64,000 bases of DNA from Bosea sp. 29B (GCF_902506165.1 NZ_LR733817.1:3395937-3459936); one strand, 5' to 3'. Shown: positions 41,937 to 51,174, numbered from the stretch's first letter. A program made the numbers and translations. The notes: generated by a model from the letters alone, not told the origin.

Positions 41937-43343
41937 ATGCTGATCCTGCTCGGAACATTCCTCGGCCTGATGGTGCTCGGCGTGCCCGTCGCCATCTCGA
42001 TGGCCGTCGCCTCGCTCGCCTTCATCCTCGTCTCCGGCACTGTGCCGGACGTGATCCTGGCGCAGCGCATGATCGCCGGCGTCGAGAGCTTCCCGCTGCT
42101 GGCGGTGCCGTTCTTCATCCTCGCCGGCAACCTGATGAACATCGCCGGCGTCACCGGCCGCATCTATTCCTTCGCCGTCGCCCTCGTCGGCTGGATGCGC
42201 GGCGGCCTCGCCCAGGTCAACATCATCGGCTCGGTGATCTTCTCCGGCATGTCCGGTACGGCGATCGCGGATGCCGCCGGCATCGGCACGATCGAGATCA
42301 AGGCGATGAAGGATCACGGCTACTCGACCGAGGTCGCGGTCGGCGTCACCGCCGCCTCGGCGACGCTTGGGCCGATCATCCCGCCGTCCTTGCCTTTCGT
42401 CATCTACGGCATGATGGCGAATACCTCGATCGGCGCGCTCTTCCTCGGCGGCGTCATTCCCGGCGTGATCATGACGCTGTTCATGATGGCGACGGTCGCG
42501 ATATTCGCCCGCATCTACAAATGGGGAGCGGACACCAAGTTCTCGCTGCGCGAGCTCGGCTCGGCCGGCATCGAGGTGCTGGTCGTGATGGGCTTCCCGG
42601 TCCTGGCCTATGCGCTGGTCTTCGCCGGGCTCGATCCCAACCTCGCCATCGGCATCGCACTCGCCCTGCTGCTGGGCCTGGACTACTACTTCAACTTCTC
42701 GGCGGTGATGGCGCTGATGACGCCGGTCATCCTGATCGGCGGCATGACCATGGGCTGGTTCACCCCGACCGAGGCCGCCGCCGCCGCGGTGATCTGGTCG
42801 CTGTTCCTCGGCCTGGTGCGCTACCGCTCGATGACCATGCGCAGCCTGACCAAGGCGACCTTCGACACGATCGAGACCACGGCCTCGGTGCTGTTCATCG
42901 TCACCGCCGCCTCGATCTTCGCTTGGCTGCTGACGGTCTCGCAGACGGCCCAGCTGCTCTCCGACCTGATCCTCGGTTTCACCCAGAACAAATGGGTTTT
43001 CCTGATCCTGGTCAACCTGCTGCTGCTCTTCATCGGCTGCTTCCTCGACACCATCGCAGCGATCACCATCGTCGTGCCGATCCTCTTGCCGATCGCGCTC
43101 AAGCTCGGCGTCGATCCGATCCATTTCGGCCTGATCCTGACGCTCAACCTGATGATCGGCTTGCTGCACCCGCCGCTCGGCATGGTGCTGTTCGTGCTCT
43201 CGCGCGTCGCCAAGCTCTCGGTCGAGCGCACCACCATGGCGATCCTGCCCTGGCTGATCCCGCTCTTTGCCGCACTGTTCGCGATCACCTTCATCCCTGA
43301 GCTGACGCTCTGGCTGCCGCGCACAATGGGCATGATCCGGTAA
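41937..43343 (+). CDS. dctM: TRAP transporter large permease DctM
   Basis: 468 residues, about 12 membrane helices. Family landmarks: VPFFILAGNLMNIAGVTGRI, IFSGMSGTAIADAAGIGTIE, LGPIIPPSLPFVIYGMMANT, GWFTPTEAAAAAVIWSLFLG and LMIGLLHPPLGMVLFVLSRV. It carries out sodium-coupled uptake of the DctP-bound acid. A strong hairpin terminator follows nine bases after the stop. Confidence 0.95.
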   Translation: MLILLGTFLGLMVLGVPVAISMAVASLAFILVSGTVPDVILAQRMIAGVESFPLLAVPFFILAGNLMNIAGVTGRIYSFAVALVGWMRGGLAQVNIIGSVIFSGMSGTAIADAAGIGTIEIKAMKDHGYSTEVAVGVTAASATLGPIIPPSLPFVIYGMMANTSIGALFLGGVIPGVIMTLFMMATVAIFARIYKWGADTKFSLRELGSAGIEVLVVMGFPVLAYALVFAGLDPNLAIGIALALLLGLDYYFNFSAVMALMTPVILIGGMTMGWFTPTEAAAAAVIWSLFLGLVRYRSMTMRSLTKATFDTIETTASVLFIVTAASIFAWLLTVSQTAQLLSDLILGFTQNKWVFLILVNLLLLFIGCFLDTIAAITIVVPILLPIALKLGVDPIHFGLILTLNLMIGLLHPPLGMVLFVLSRVAKLSVERTTMAILPWLIPLFAALFAITFIPELTLWLPRTMGMIR

Positions 43344-43351
43344 GGCATTAC

Positions 43352-43391
43352 GGGGGTGGACTGGCGGGAAGCGCCCGCCGCCCCCATTTTT
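43352..43391 (+). terminator. Terminator after dctM
   Basis: Nested stem: GGGGG (43352-43356) with CCCCC (43381-43385) outside and GGCGGG (43363-43368) with CCCGCC (43374-43379) inside, then five T at 43387-43391. A second small dyad, CTGTCAG/CTGACAG, follows at 43393-43410. Confidence 0.75.
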
Positions 43392-43515
43392 CCTGTCAGG
43401 AGGCTGACAGCCGCATGCGGCGAGCGTGGATCAGCTTTGCGCCGAACCCACTGTTACGCTGCCGCGGGTGATTGCCATCTTTGATGGCGAAGGGGCACTG
43501 CCGTGAGGTGGCGCC

Positions 43516-44739
43516 ATGCGCAGTCTGATCATGAATATGTTGTCCCGGCTCATTTGCGAGCCGCGGGTTGATGTCGTGTTCGCCGATGGAACGCTCCATT
43601 CGGCCGGGCGAGGATCGGCGCCCACAATCAAGTTGCGTATTGCCGACCGTGAGACCGAGTTGAGATTGGCGCTCGATCCCGAGCTCGCTTTGGGCGAGGC
43701 GGTGATGGATGGCCGTGTCATCGTCGAGCGCGGTACGATCTACCAGTTGCTCGAAACCCTGATCCGTGGCCTGTCGCGACAGCCCCCCTCCGCTTTCGCG
43801 GGAACGCTGACGCGGCTGCGCACGGCTGTACGGCGGCTGAAGCAGCACAACACCCCGGCTTGGGCCAAGCGCAACGTTCATCACCATTACGATTTGAAGA
43901 GCGAGTTCTTCCGGCTCTTCCTCGATGCCGATCAGCAATATTCCTGTGCCTTCTTCGAGCGACCGGATGCGACGCTCGAGGAAGCGCAAGCCGCCAAGAA
44001 GCGCCGCATCGCGGCGAAGCTGGCGCTGAAGCCGGGCCAGCGCGTGCTCGACATCGGCTCCGGCTGGGGCGGGCTCGGTCTTTCGATAGCGCGTGAGACC
44101 GGGGCGAAGGTGACCGGCATCACCCTCTCGGAGGAGCAACTGGCGGCTTCGACCAAGCGGGCGGAGGAGTCGGGCCTGCCGGTCGAGTTCCGCCTGCAGG
44201 ACTACCGGGCGGTGCCCGAGCGTTTCGACCGCATCGTCTCGGTCGGCATGTTCGAGCATGTCGGCGTCGGGTATTACCGCGACTATTTCCGCAAGGTCCA
44301 CGAACTGCTTGAGGATGACGGTGTCGCGCTGATCCATACGATCGGCCGCAGCACCCCGCCCGGCGCGACCAACCCCTTCATCGCCAAGTACATCTTCCCC
44401 GGCGGCTATATTCCGGCTCTATCGGAGGTCACGGCGGCGGTGGAGAAGGAGGGGTTGATCGTCACCGATGTCGAGGTGCTGCGCCTGCACTATGCCGAGA
44501 CGCTGAAGGCCTGGCGCGAGCGCTTCCTCGCCCATCGCCAGGAGGCGGTCGCGATGTATGACGAGCGCTTCGCCAGGATGTGGGAGTTCTATCTCGCCGC
44601 GTCCGAGGCGAGCTTCCGCCATGACGGCCTCGTCGTCTTCCAGCTTCAGCTCGCCAAGCGGCTCGGCACGCTGCCGATGACGCGCGACTATATGAGCGAG
44701 AACGCGCGCGTGGCCGAGGCGGTCGACCGGGCGGCCTGA
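43516..44739 (+). CDS. cfa: Cyclopropane-fatty-acyl-phospholipid synthase
   Basis: 407 residues of the CFA synthase family: a lipid-binding N-terminal part, then the SAM-dependent methyltransferase domain with QRVLDIGSGWGGLGLSIARE, VTGITLSEEQLAAS, FDRIVSVGMFEHVGVGYYRD and LHYAETLKAWRERFL. YDLKSEFFRLFLDADQQYSC carries the family N-terminal active-site residues. It methylenates cis double bonds of membrane phospholipids, typically in stationary phase or under acid stress. A GAGG lies before ATG 43516 and a hairpin follows at 44761-44790; it appears monocistronic. Confidence 0.93.
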   Translation: MRSLIMNMLSRLICEPRVDVVFADGTLHSAGRGSAPTIKLRIADRETELRLALDPELALGEAVMDGRVIVERGTIYQLLETLIRGLSRQPPSAFAGTLTRLRTAVRRLKQHNTPAWAKRNVHHHYDLKSEFFRLFLDADQQYSCAFFERPDATLEEAQAAKKRRIAAKLALKPGQRVLDIGSGWGGLGLSIARETGAKVTGITLSEEQLAASTKRAEESGLPVEFRLQDYRAVPERFDRIVSVGMFEHVGVGYYRDYFRKVHELLEDDGVALIHTIGRSTPPGATNPFIAKYIFPGGYIPALSEVTAAVEKEGLIVTDVEVLRLHYAETLKAWRERFLAHRQEAVAMYDERFARMWEFYLAASEASFRHDGLVVFQLQLAKRLGTLPMTRDYMSENARVAEAVDRAA

Positions 44740-44760
44740 CTGCGATTGAGCTACTGCAAT

Positions 44761-44790
44761 GCCCCCGCTAGGCTCCGGCCCGGCGGGGGC
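44761..44790 (+). terminator. GC-rich hairpin after cfa
   Basis: GCCCCCGC (44761-44768) and GCGGGGGC (44783-44790), an 8-bp perfect stem with a 14-nt loop, 21 bp after the cfa stop. No U-tract, so it is only a probable terminator. Confidence 0.5.
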
Positions 44791-44807
44791 ACTAGCGGAG
44801 GTCGATC

Positions 44808-46310
44808 GTGCGATCATCGATGATTGCGCTCGCGGTGGCGGCGCAGATGTCAGCTCTTCCCGCCCTTGCCCAGGAGCGCCAGTCTCGCGACGAGTTCTTC
44901 TGGCTCGGCGAGATCAACAAGGCCACGGCCGTGATCAACACGGATGAGGGCCTGCTCGACAAGGCGCTGGCCCCGCGCATTGCGGCCGGTCTCGTCAAGG
45001 TGCTGCAGGAGGGGGCCAAGCCGGGCGGCAAGCGACCTTCGACCGTGATCAGCTTCGAGCCGCTGCTGATCGCGGCTGGCGGGCAGGAAGTCACGCTGCT
45101 GCATGCTGGCCGCTCCAGCCAGGACATGCACGCCACCTACCGTGCTGCGATCCTGCGCGACGACATGCTGGCGCTCGCCGATCAGCTCAATCGCACCACG
45201 GCGACGCTGGTCGGGCTGGCGGAGAAGCACGCTGCGACCACCGTGCCGAACTACACCAATGGCGTCGCGGCCCAGCCGAACAGCCTCGGCCATACTCTGC
45301 TCGGTCATGCCGCCGGCCTCGAGCGCGACGCCCAGCGCATCCGCGAAGCCTATGCCAGGATCGACCGTTCGGCGATGGGCACGACCGTGCTCAACGGCAC
45401 GAGCTGGCCGCTCAACCGCAAGCGGATGGCCGATTATCTCGGCTTCGCGGCGATCGTCGACAACGCCTATGACGCCGGCCAGATCTCCTCGGCTGAGCAT
45501 CCGGTCGAGGCGGGTGCGATCGTCACCAGCGTCGCCCTTCACGCAGGCGCCTTCGTCGAGGACGTCATGACCCAATATGCCTTCGCGCGGCCCTGGATGC
45601 TGCTGCAGGAGGGCGACGGCAACACCTATGTTTCCAGCGCCATGCCGCAGAAGCGCAATCCCGGCCTGCTCAACACTACGCGGCAGCAGGCCTCGACCGC
45701 GGTCTCGCTTGCGATGGGGGCCGCGATCCAGGCCCACAACATCACGCCGGGGATGAGCGACCCCAAGGACGTCAGGCCCAACAGTGCGATGGTGAAGAGC
45801 GCGGTCACCGTGCTCGCCAACTGGGATCGCATCCTGAAAGGGCTGGTGATCGGCCCCGAGCGGGCGCTGGAGGAGCTGAACAGCGATTGGACCGCCTCGC
45901 AGGAGCTCGCCGACCTGCTGATGCGCAAATACAAGCTGCCCTTCCGCGTTGGCCATCACTTCGCCTCCGAGGTCGTCACCCACGCCAAGGATCACGACAT
46001 CAGGCCGCTCGATTTTCCCTATACCGAGGCCAAGCGGATCTATGCTGCGGCGGTCAAGGGCACGGAGTATCCGGCCGAGCTGCCGATCAGCGAAGCCGAG
46101 TTCCGCGCCGCGCTCGATCCCGTCGCGATCGTGCGCAGCCGCGCGACCGTCGGCGGTCCGCAGCCCGCCGAGATGGAGCGGATGCTGGCCTTGGCCAAGG
46201 GCCGGATCGCGGAGCAGGGCGCCTGGATCAAGGAGCGGCGCGAGCGGATCGCGGCCTCGCTTGGAAGGCTCGACAAGGATTTCGAGACGCTGCGCGCGCA
46301 GGCGCAATAG
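44808..46310 (+). CDS. Exported fumarase/argininosuccinate-lyase-superfamily protein
   Basis: 500 residues. The body carries the superfamily signature SSAMPQKRNPGLLNTTRQQA (GSSxMPxKxNP type) near residue 285, plus VLNGTSWPLNRKRMADYLGF and the substrate region GVAAQPNSLGHTLLGHAAGL, resembling argininosuccinate lyase, adenylosuccinate lyase and carboxymuconate cycloisomerase proteins. Unusually it starts with a Sec-like signal (SSMIALAVAAQMSALPALAQ), so it is predicted periplasmic, whereas the named enzymes are cytoplasmic. GTG 44808 has GGAGG six bases upstream; ATG 44820 would shorten but not remove the signal. Substrate unknown; monocistronic. Confidence 0.82.
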   Translation: MRSSMIALAVAAQMSALPALAQERQSRDEFFWLGEINKATAVINTDEGLLDKALAPRIAAGLVKVLQEGAKPGGKRPSTVISFEPLLIAAGGQEVTLLHAGRSSQDMHATYRAAILRDDMLALADQLNRTTATLVGLAEKHAATTVPNYTNGVAAQPNSLGHTLLGHAAGLERDAQRIREAYARIDRSAMGTTVLNGTSWPLNRKRMADYLGFAAIVDNAYDAGQISSAEHPVEAGAIVTSVALHAGAFVEDVMTQYAFARPWMLLQEGDGNTYVSSAMPQKRNPGLLNTTRQQASTAVSLAMGAAIQAHNITPGMSDPKDVRPNSAMVKSAVTVLANWDRILKGLVIGPERALEELNSDWTASQELADLLMRKYKLPFRVGHHFASEVVTHAKDHDIRPLDFPYTEAKRIYAAAVKGTEYPAELPISEAEFRAALDPVAIVRSRATVGGPQPAEMERMLALAKGRIAEQGAWIKERRERIAASLGRLDKDFETLRAQAQ

Positions 46311-46337
46311 CGCGCTCGCCCCGCCGATGTACCGATC

Positions 46338-47477
46338 TCAGCCGGGGGGCCGCCCGACATAGCGGGCGCGCGGGCGGATCAGCCGGCCAGTCTCGTTCTG
46401 CTCCAGCGCATGGGCGAGCCAGCCGGTGCAGCGCGCCGCAGCGAAGATCTGGAACGGCGCTGTCTCCGGCAGAACGAGCTTGGCCGCCAGTGCCGACAGC
46501 GCGAAGTCGATGTTCGGCTCTTCCCCCGTCAGCGTCGCGATGGCGGTCTGTGCCCGTGCATAGGTTGGCGGCACCTCGAACGCTGCGAACAGGGCTAGCG
46601 CCCGTGGGTCGCCGTCGGGATAGAGTGGATGGCCGAAGCCGGGCAGCTTGGCGCCGGTCTCCAGCCTTGCCGCCAGCGCAGTCTCCAGCCCGTCGCGCTC
46701 GATGTCCCGCATCAGTGCGAGCACGCGCGGCGCGACACCACCATGCGAGGGCCCTGAGAGCGCTGCGAGCCCCGCCAGCGCGCAGGCGGCGAGCGAGGCG
46801 CCGGTCGAGGCGGTGACGCGGGCAGCGAAGGTCGAGGCGTTGAGCTCGTGGTCGGCGAGCAGGACGAGCGCCCGCCGGATCGGCTCGGCGCCTTCTGTTT
46901 CACAGCCCCAGGCCCGCGCCAGCCGGGCATGGATCGGCCCTTCGCCCGGCCCACCGGCGATGGCGTCGACCAGCGTGTCGAGCACGGCGGCGGCTTCGAG
47001 ATAGAGCGCCTTCTTGGCTCGTCCGACCATCGGCCGGTCGGTCGCGGTCCGCGCTGCGATCACCGCGAAGACACGCGCCAGTGGCTCGCCCGGCGGCACG
47101 ATGCTTGCTAGCGGCGGAAAGCGCTGCGTGCCGCAATCCCAGAGCAGGCGGGCGACATCCTCCAGCTTGGCGCCCTCGGCGAGGCGCGCTGCATCCTGCC
47201 CGCGATACCAGAGGCCGCCGTGCTCGATCGTAGTGATGGCGGAGGCGAGCACCGGCTCGCCATAGGCGATGGCATCCTCGGCGATCGCGGCGGGGCGACG
47301 GCCGCGCGCCTTGCGATGCTCCAGCCGGGCGACGTCCTCGGCCCGGTAGAGGCTACGCCGGGAATCGCCTTCATCGCCGCGTGCTTCGATCAGCCCGCGG
47401 CTGACATAGGCGTAGAGCGTCTGCGGCTTCAGGCCGAGTCGCGCCATCGCCTCCTGTGCCGTCAACCAGTCCTGCAT
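46338..47477 (-). CDS. Citrate synthase-family protein with N-terminal helix-turn-helix
   Basis: 379 residues. The first ~60 residues form a MerR/excisionase-like HTH (WLTAQEAMARLGLKPQTLYAYVSRGLIEA), followed by a citrate synthase fold with ASTFAARVTASTGASLAACA, SGPSHGGVAPRVLALM (active-site His region) and GAKLPGFGHPLYPDGDPRAL (second active-site His). Such fusions occur in many proteobacteria beside a second citrate synthase; whether they are catalytic, regulatory or both is not settled. Divergent from the 358-residue paralogue at 47575 with a 97-bp gap, ideal for controlling it. GGGAGAGG precedes ATG 47477. Confidence 0.88.
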   Translation of the reverse strand: MQDWLTAQEAMARLGLKPQTLYAYVSRGLIEARGDEGDSRRSLYRAEDVARLEHRKARGRRPAAIAEDAIAYGEPVLASAITTIEHGGLWYRGQDAARLAEGAKLEDVARLLWDCGTQRFPPLASIVPPGEPLARVFAVIAARTATDRPMVGRAKKALYLEAAAVLDTLVDAIAGGPGEGPIHARLARAWGCETEGAEPIRRALVLLADHELNASTFAARVTASTGASLAACALAGLAALSGPSHGGVAPRVLALMRDIERDGLETALAARLETGAKLPGFGHPLYPDGDPRALALFAAFEVPPTYARAQTAIATLTGEEPNIDFALSALAAKLVLPETAPFQIFAAARCTGWLAHALEQNETGRLIRPRARYVGRPPG

Positions 47478-47496
47478 CGCCTCTCCCTCAGATATA

Positions 47497-47530
47497 TTGA
47501 TTATATTGTTCAAGATTGATTGTTGCAATG
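47497..47530. promoter_or_regulatory. AT-rich repeat between the two citrate synthase genes
   Basis: A short AT-rich interval with TTGATT repeated at 13-bp spacing (TATTGATTATATTG then AAGATTGATTGTTGC) and the arms ATTG/CAAT. It is the only space for both divergent promoters and a natural site for the HTH-bearing citrate synthase protein; binding is inferred. Confidence 0.35.
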
Positions 47531-47574
47531 CGGGAGCCGATTTTCGAGACGAACGCTTTTGAGGAGTTCCTGAC

Positions 47575-48651
47575 ATGTCCGATGGTCTCGATGACGTCGT
47601 CGCCGCCCACACCGTGCTCTCCGAGGTCGACGGCGCCGCCGGTCGCCTGGTGATCCGCGGCCACAGCCTCGCCGAACTCGCCGGCCGCACCAGCTTCGAG
47701 GAGATGGCGGCGCTGATGTTCGACGGCTTGCTGTCCGGTCTGCCGCAGGGCCGCGAGCTCTCGGTGGCGCTCGGCAAGGCCCGCGCCGATCTCTTCGGCA
47801 TCGTCGAGCGCACCATGCTTTCGCCCGATCTCGGACCGGTCGAGGCCATTCGCGCCTGGACAGCACAAATCGCCGATGGCGAGGGATCTGAGGCCGCGCT
47901 GCACCTGCTCGCTGCGCCGGCGGTCTTCACTGCCGCCGCCGTGCGCAAGCAGCGTGGCCTTGCCCCGATCGCGCCTGATGCGACGCTGTCGCAGGCGGCC
48001 GACACGCTGCGCATGCTGCGCGGCGAAATGCCGACCGCGGCCCAGGCCGCTGCGCTCGACACCTATCTCGTCACCGTCGCCGATCATGGCCTCAACGCCT
48101 CGACCTTCGCCGCGCGCGTCGTCGCCTCGACCCGGGCCGGGCTGGTCTCGGCCGTGCTGGCGGGGATCAGCGCGCTGAAGGGACCGCTGCATGGCGGTGC
48201 GCCCGGGCCCGTGATCGAGATGCTCGATGCGATCGGCGAGCCGGCCAATGCCCGCGCCTGGCTGGAGGATGCGCTGGGGCGCGGCGAGCGGCTGATGGGC
48301 TTCGGCCATCGCATCTATCGCGTCCGCGATCCGCGGGCCGATGCGCTGAAGCAGGCGATCGCCAAACTCGGCGCCGATGCCGGGCGCCTGCGCCATGCCG
48401 AGGCGGTCGAGCAGGCGGCGCTGGCCATCCTGCGCGAGCGCAAGCCCGGCCGCTCGCTGGAGACCAATGTCGAGTTCTACACGGCGCTGCTGCTCGAGGC
48501 GCTCGGCTTCCCGCCCGACGCGTTCACCTGCGTCTTCGCGCTCGGCCGCACCACCGGCTGGCTCGCCCATGCCCGCGAGCAGATCGAGACCGGCCGGCTC
48601 ATCCGGCCGCAATCGGTCTATGTCGGCCCGCAGCCGAGGCAGGCGGCTTGA
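47575..48651 (+). CDS. Citrate synthase/2-methylcitrate synthase-like
   Basis: 358 residues of the short, hexamer-independent citrate synthase type: TVLSEVDGAAGRLVIRGHSL at the N-terminus, ADHGLNASTFAARVVASTRA (first active-site His region), ALKGPLHGGAPGPVIEMLD, GFGHRIYRVRDPRADALKQA (second His) and the catalytic Asp region TNVEFYTALLLEALGFP. It condenses an acyl-CoA (acetyl- or propionyl-) with oxaloacetate. The divergent HTH-fused paralogue at 46338 shares its overall fold and the ASTFAARV block, so the two probably arose by duplication and may form mixed complexes. Confidence 0.9.
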   Translation: MSDGLDDVVAAHTVLSEVDGAAGRLVIRGHSLAELAGRTSFEEMAALMFDGLLSGLPQGRELSVALGKARADLFGIVERTMLSPDLGPVEAIRAWTAQIADGEGSEAALHLLAAPAVFTAAAVRKQRGLAPIAPDATLSQAADTLRMLRGEMPTAAQAAALDTYLVTVADHGLNASTFAARVVASTRAGLVSAVLAGISALKGPLHGGAPGPVIEMLDAIGEPANARAWLEDALGRGERLMGFGHRIYRVRDPRADALKQAIAKLGADAGRLRHAEAVEQAALAILRERKPGRSLETNVEFYTALLLEALGFPPDAFTCVFALGRTTGWLAHAREQIETGRLIRPQSVYVGPQPRQAA

Positions 48652-48664
48652 AGCTTGCCGCAGC

Positions 48665-48774
48665 CGTCATGCTCGGGCTTGACCCGAGCATCTCAGGCCG
48701 GACGGGGCTCCGACCGGCGCCTTCTTGTCCAGAGATTCTCGGGTCTGCGCTTCGCTTCGCCCGAGAATGACGCC
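48665..48774. repeat. Dispersed palindromic repeat, copy 2
   Basis: Same ends as the 41244-41322 element (CGTCATGCTCGGGCTTGACC to GAGAATGACGCC) but with about 30 extra bases between the two hairpins. It lies between the citrate synthase stop and the hutD stop, a convergent gap where it may end both transcripts. Confidence 0.75.
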
Positions 48775-48779
48775 TTGGA

Positions 48780-49343
48780 TCAGGTCTCGGGCGTCAACCG
48801 GACTACATAGAGTTCAGCCTCACCGCCGCTGACGACCAGCTCAACACGTCCCGGTGCGCCGAGGATCGCGCTGTCGCCGACAGGAAGCGTTGCCCCGTTC
48901 ACCTGCCAGTCGCCCTTGCGGGCAACCAACACCAACAGCCCTTCGGTCGCGTTGAGCGAGCCTGCGCCGGAGAGACGCTCGACCCGGTGCCGCCAGCGAC
49001 CACGCCGGGACATCACATTGAGATCGTCGATCGCCCCGTCGACTAGAACCCCATCGACCGCCCGGTCGGCGGCGAAGGGATAGGGCGCGCTGGTGCGATC
49101 CAGTCGCACGCGCTCGCCATCGCCGAAAGCCAATGTGATGCCGGCCCCGGTCAGCACCGACAGGGTCCGGTCGATGCCGGGGAAGGACGAGAACGGCCCG
49201 TCCTGCCCGACATGGGCCATGCTGATCCGCCAGTCGAAATCGTTGAGCGAGGCACCCTCCGGCGCGACCGCGATCTCGGTCGTCGTCCCGCCGCCGTTCT
49301 TCCACGGCATGATCAGGCAGTCGGCGGCGCGGATGATGCGCAT
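48780..49343 (-). CDS. hutD: HutD family protein
   Basis: 187 residues of the HutD/Ves cupin-like family: CLIMPWKNGGGTTTEIAVAP at the N-terminus, DWRISMAHVGQDGPFSSFPG, and DRTLSVLTGAGITL. HutD is a small bicupin protein found in hut operons; it is thought to limit histidine breakdown, perhaps by binding formylglutamate. Start ATG 49343 with AAGGA upstream. It lies in the same direction as hutUGHI but is separated from hutU by a 124-bp palindromic element (49376-49499), so it may be transcribed less or separately. Confidence 0.9.
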   Translation of the reverse strand: MRIIRAADCLIMPWKNGGGTTTEIAVAPEGASLNDFDWRISMAHVGQDGPFSSFPGIDRTLSVLTGAGITLAFGDGERVRLDRTSAPYPFAADRAVDGVLVDGAIDDLNVMSRRGRWRHRVERLSGAGSLNATEGLLVLVARKGDWQVNGATLPVGDSAILGAPGRVELVVSGGEAELYVVRLTPET

Positions 49344-49375
49344 AAAACGGTCCTTCGAATTCCAGCGGCCACCCT

Positions 49376-49499
49376 TGTCATTCCGGGGCGCCCGAAGGGC
49401 GAACCCGGAACCCACGGACGGGGTGCGACGTGATGGTCCGTCTGGCTCGCCCAGTCGTGGGTTCCGGGTTCTCCGTTGGCGCGGAGCCCCGGAATGACA
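49376..49499. repeat. Long perfect-ended palindromic element
   Basis: Terminal inverted repeats TGTCATTCCGGGGC (49376-49389) and GCCCCGGAATGACA (49486-49499) enclose a second perfect pair, AACCCGGAACCCACG (49402-49416) and CGTGGGTTCCGGGTT (49456-49470). No open frame. It stands between hutU and hutD and is of the non-coding repeat type, not a transposase-bearing element. Confidence 0.75.
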
Positions 49500-49506
49500 T
49501 GTGGGG

Positions 49507-51174
49507 TCAGCCCAGGATGCCGGGCAGGTTCAGCCCCTTCTCCCGGGCGCAGTCGAGCGCGATGTCGTAGCCGGCATCGGCATGGCGCATCACGCCGGTG
49601 GCGGGGTCGTTCCAGAGCACGCGCGACAGGCGGGCGGCTGCGTCATCGGTGCCGTCGGCGCAGATCACGACGCCCGAATGCTGCGAGAAGCCCATCCCGA
49701 CGCCGCCGCCATGATGCAGCGAGACCCAGGTCGCGCCGGACGCCGTGTTGAGCAGGGCGTTGAGCAGCGGCCAGTCGGAGACCGCGTCCGAGCCGTCCTT
49801 CATCGCTTCCGTCTCGCGGTTGGGGGAGGCGACCGAGCCGGAATCGAGATGGTCGCGGCCGATCACGACCGGGGCCTTGAGCTCGCCGGTCCTGACCATC
49901 TCGTTGAAGGCGAGGCCGAGCCGGTGGCGGTCGCCGAGGCCGACCCAGCAGATGCGCGCTGGCACGCCCTGGAACGAGATGCGCTCGCGCGCCATGTCGA
50001 GCCAGTTGTGCAGGTGCTTGTTGTCGGGCAGCAGCTCCTTCACCTTGGCGTCGGTCTTGTAGATGTCCTCCGGGTAGCCGGAGAGGGCGGCCCAGCGGAA
50101 CGGGCCGATGCCGCGGCAGAACAGCGGGCGGATATAGGCCGGCACGAAGCCCGGGAAGGCGAAGGCGTTCTCCAGCCCCTCGTCCTTGGCGACCTGGCGG
50201 ATATTGTTGCCGTAGTCGAAGGTCGGGATACCCATGTCCTGGAAGGCGATCATCGCCTCGACATGCTCGCGCATCGAGGCGCGTGCCGCCTTCTCCACGG
50301 ATTTCGGATTGGCTTCGCGCGCCTGCCTCCACTGGCCCATGGTCCAGCCTTTCGGCAGGTAGCCGTTGACCGGGTCATGCGCCGAGGTCTGGTCGGTGAC
50401 CATGTCCGGCCGGATGCCGCGGCGGACCATCTCGGGCAGGATCTCGGCACAGTTGCCGAGCAGGCCGACCGACTTCGCCTCGCCATTCCTGGTCCAGCGC
50501 TCGATCATCGCCAGCGCCTCGTCGAGGCTCGAGGCCTTCTCGTCGAGATAGCGGGTGCGCAGGCGGAAATCGATCGAGTCCGGGTTGCACTCGACCGCGA
50601 GGCAGGAGGCGCCGGCCATCACCGCGGCGAGAGGCTGGGCGCCGCCCATGCCGCCGAGGCCACCGGTCAGCACCCATTTGCCCTTGAGATTGCCGCCATA
50701 GTGCTGGCGCCCGGCCTCGACGAAGGTCTCGTAGGTGCCCTGCACGATGCCTTGCGTGCCGATATAGATCCAGGAGCCGGCCGTCATCTGGCCGTACATG
50801 GCGAGCCCCTTCTTATCGAGCTCGTTGAAATGGTCCCAGTTCGCCCAGTGCGGCACGAGGTTGGAATTGGCGATCAGGACGCGCGGCGCATCCTTGTGCG
50901 TCCGGAACACGCCGACCGGCTTGCCAGACTGGACGAGCAGGGTCTCGTCGGCCTCGAGCTGGCGCAGGGCCGCGACGATGCGGTCAAAATCTTCCCAGGT
51001 GCGGGCGGCGCGACCGATGCCGCCATAGACCACGAGCTCCTGCGGGTTCTCGGCGACGTCAGGATGCAGGTTGTTCATCAGCATGCGCAGCGGCGCTTCG
51101 GTCAGCCAGCTCTTGGCGCTGAGCTCGGTGCCGGTGGCGGGGCGGATGACGCGGGTATTGTCCAGGCGGGTCAT
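49507..51174 (-). CDS. hutU: Urocanate hydratase
   Basis: 555 residues, full length for HutU. NAD-binding and active-site landmarks include [23 protein letters not shown]-type [21 protein letters not shown] [14 protein letters not shown], and the catalytic-cysteine motif [20 protein letters not shown] near residue 410. It converts urocanate to imidazolone propionate in the cytoplasm, the second step of histidine degradation. Its ATG (51174) overlaps the hutG stop (ATGA), last gene of the tight hutIHGU block. Confidence 0.96.
   Translation of the reverse strand: MTRLDNTRVIRPATGTELSAKSWLTEAPLRMLMNNLHPDVAENPQELVVYGGIGRAARTWEDFDRIVAALRQLEADETLLVQSGKPVGVFRTHKDAPRVLIANSNLVPHWANWDHFNELDKKGLAMYGQMTAGSWIYIGTQGIVQGTYETFVEAGRQHYGGNLKGKWVLTGGLGGMGGAQPLAAVMAGASCLAVECNPDSIDFRLRTRYLDEKASSLDEALAMIERWTRNGEAKSVGLLGNCAEILPEMVRRGIRPDMVTDQTSAHDPVNGYLPKGWTMGQWRQAREANPKSVEKAARASMREHVEAMIAFQDMGIPTFDYGNNIRQVAKDEGLENAFAFPGFVPAYIRPLFCRGIGPFRWAALSGYPEDIYKTDAKVKELLPDNKHLHNWLDMARERISFQGVPARICWVGLGDRHRLGLAFNEMVRTGELKAPVVIGRDHLDSGSVASPNRETEAMKDGSDAVSDWPLLNALLNTASGATWVSLHHGGGVGMGFSQHSGVVICADGTDDAAARLSRVLWNDPATGVMRHADAGYDIALDCAREKGLNLPGILG

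Noticed and set aside
40206..43169. 987-codon minus-strand open frame
   Set aside because: Exactly opposite dctP, dctQ and dctM; its composition (runs of Asp, Glu, Arg, His, Gln) is the usual antisense pattern and the plus-strand genes have clear families.
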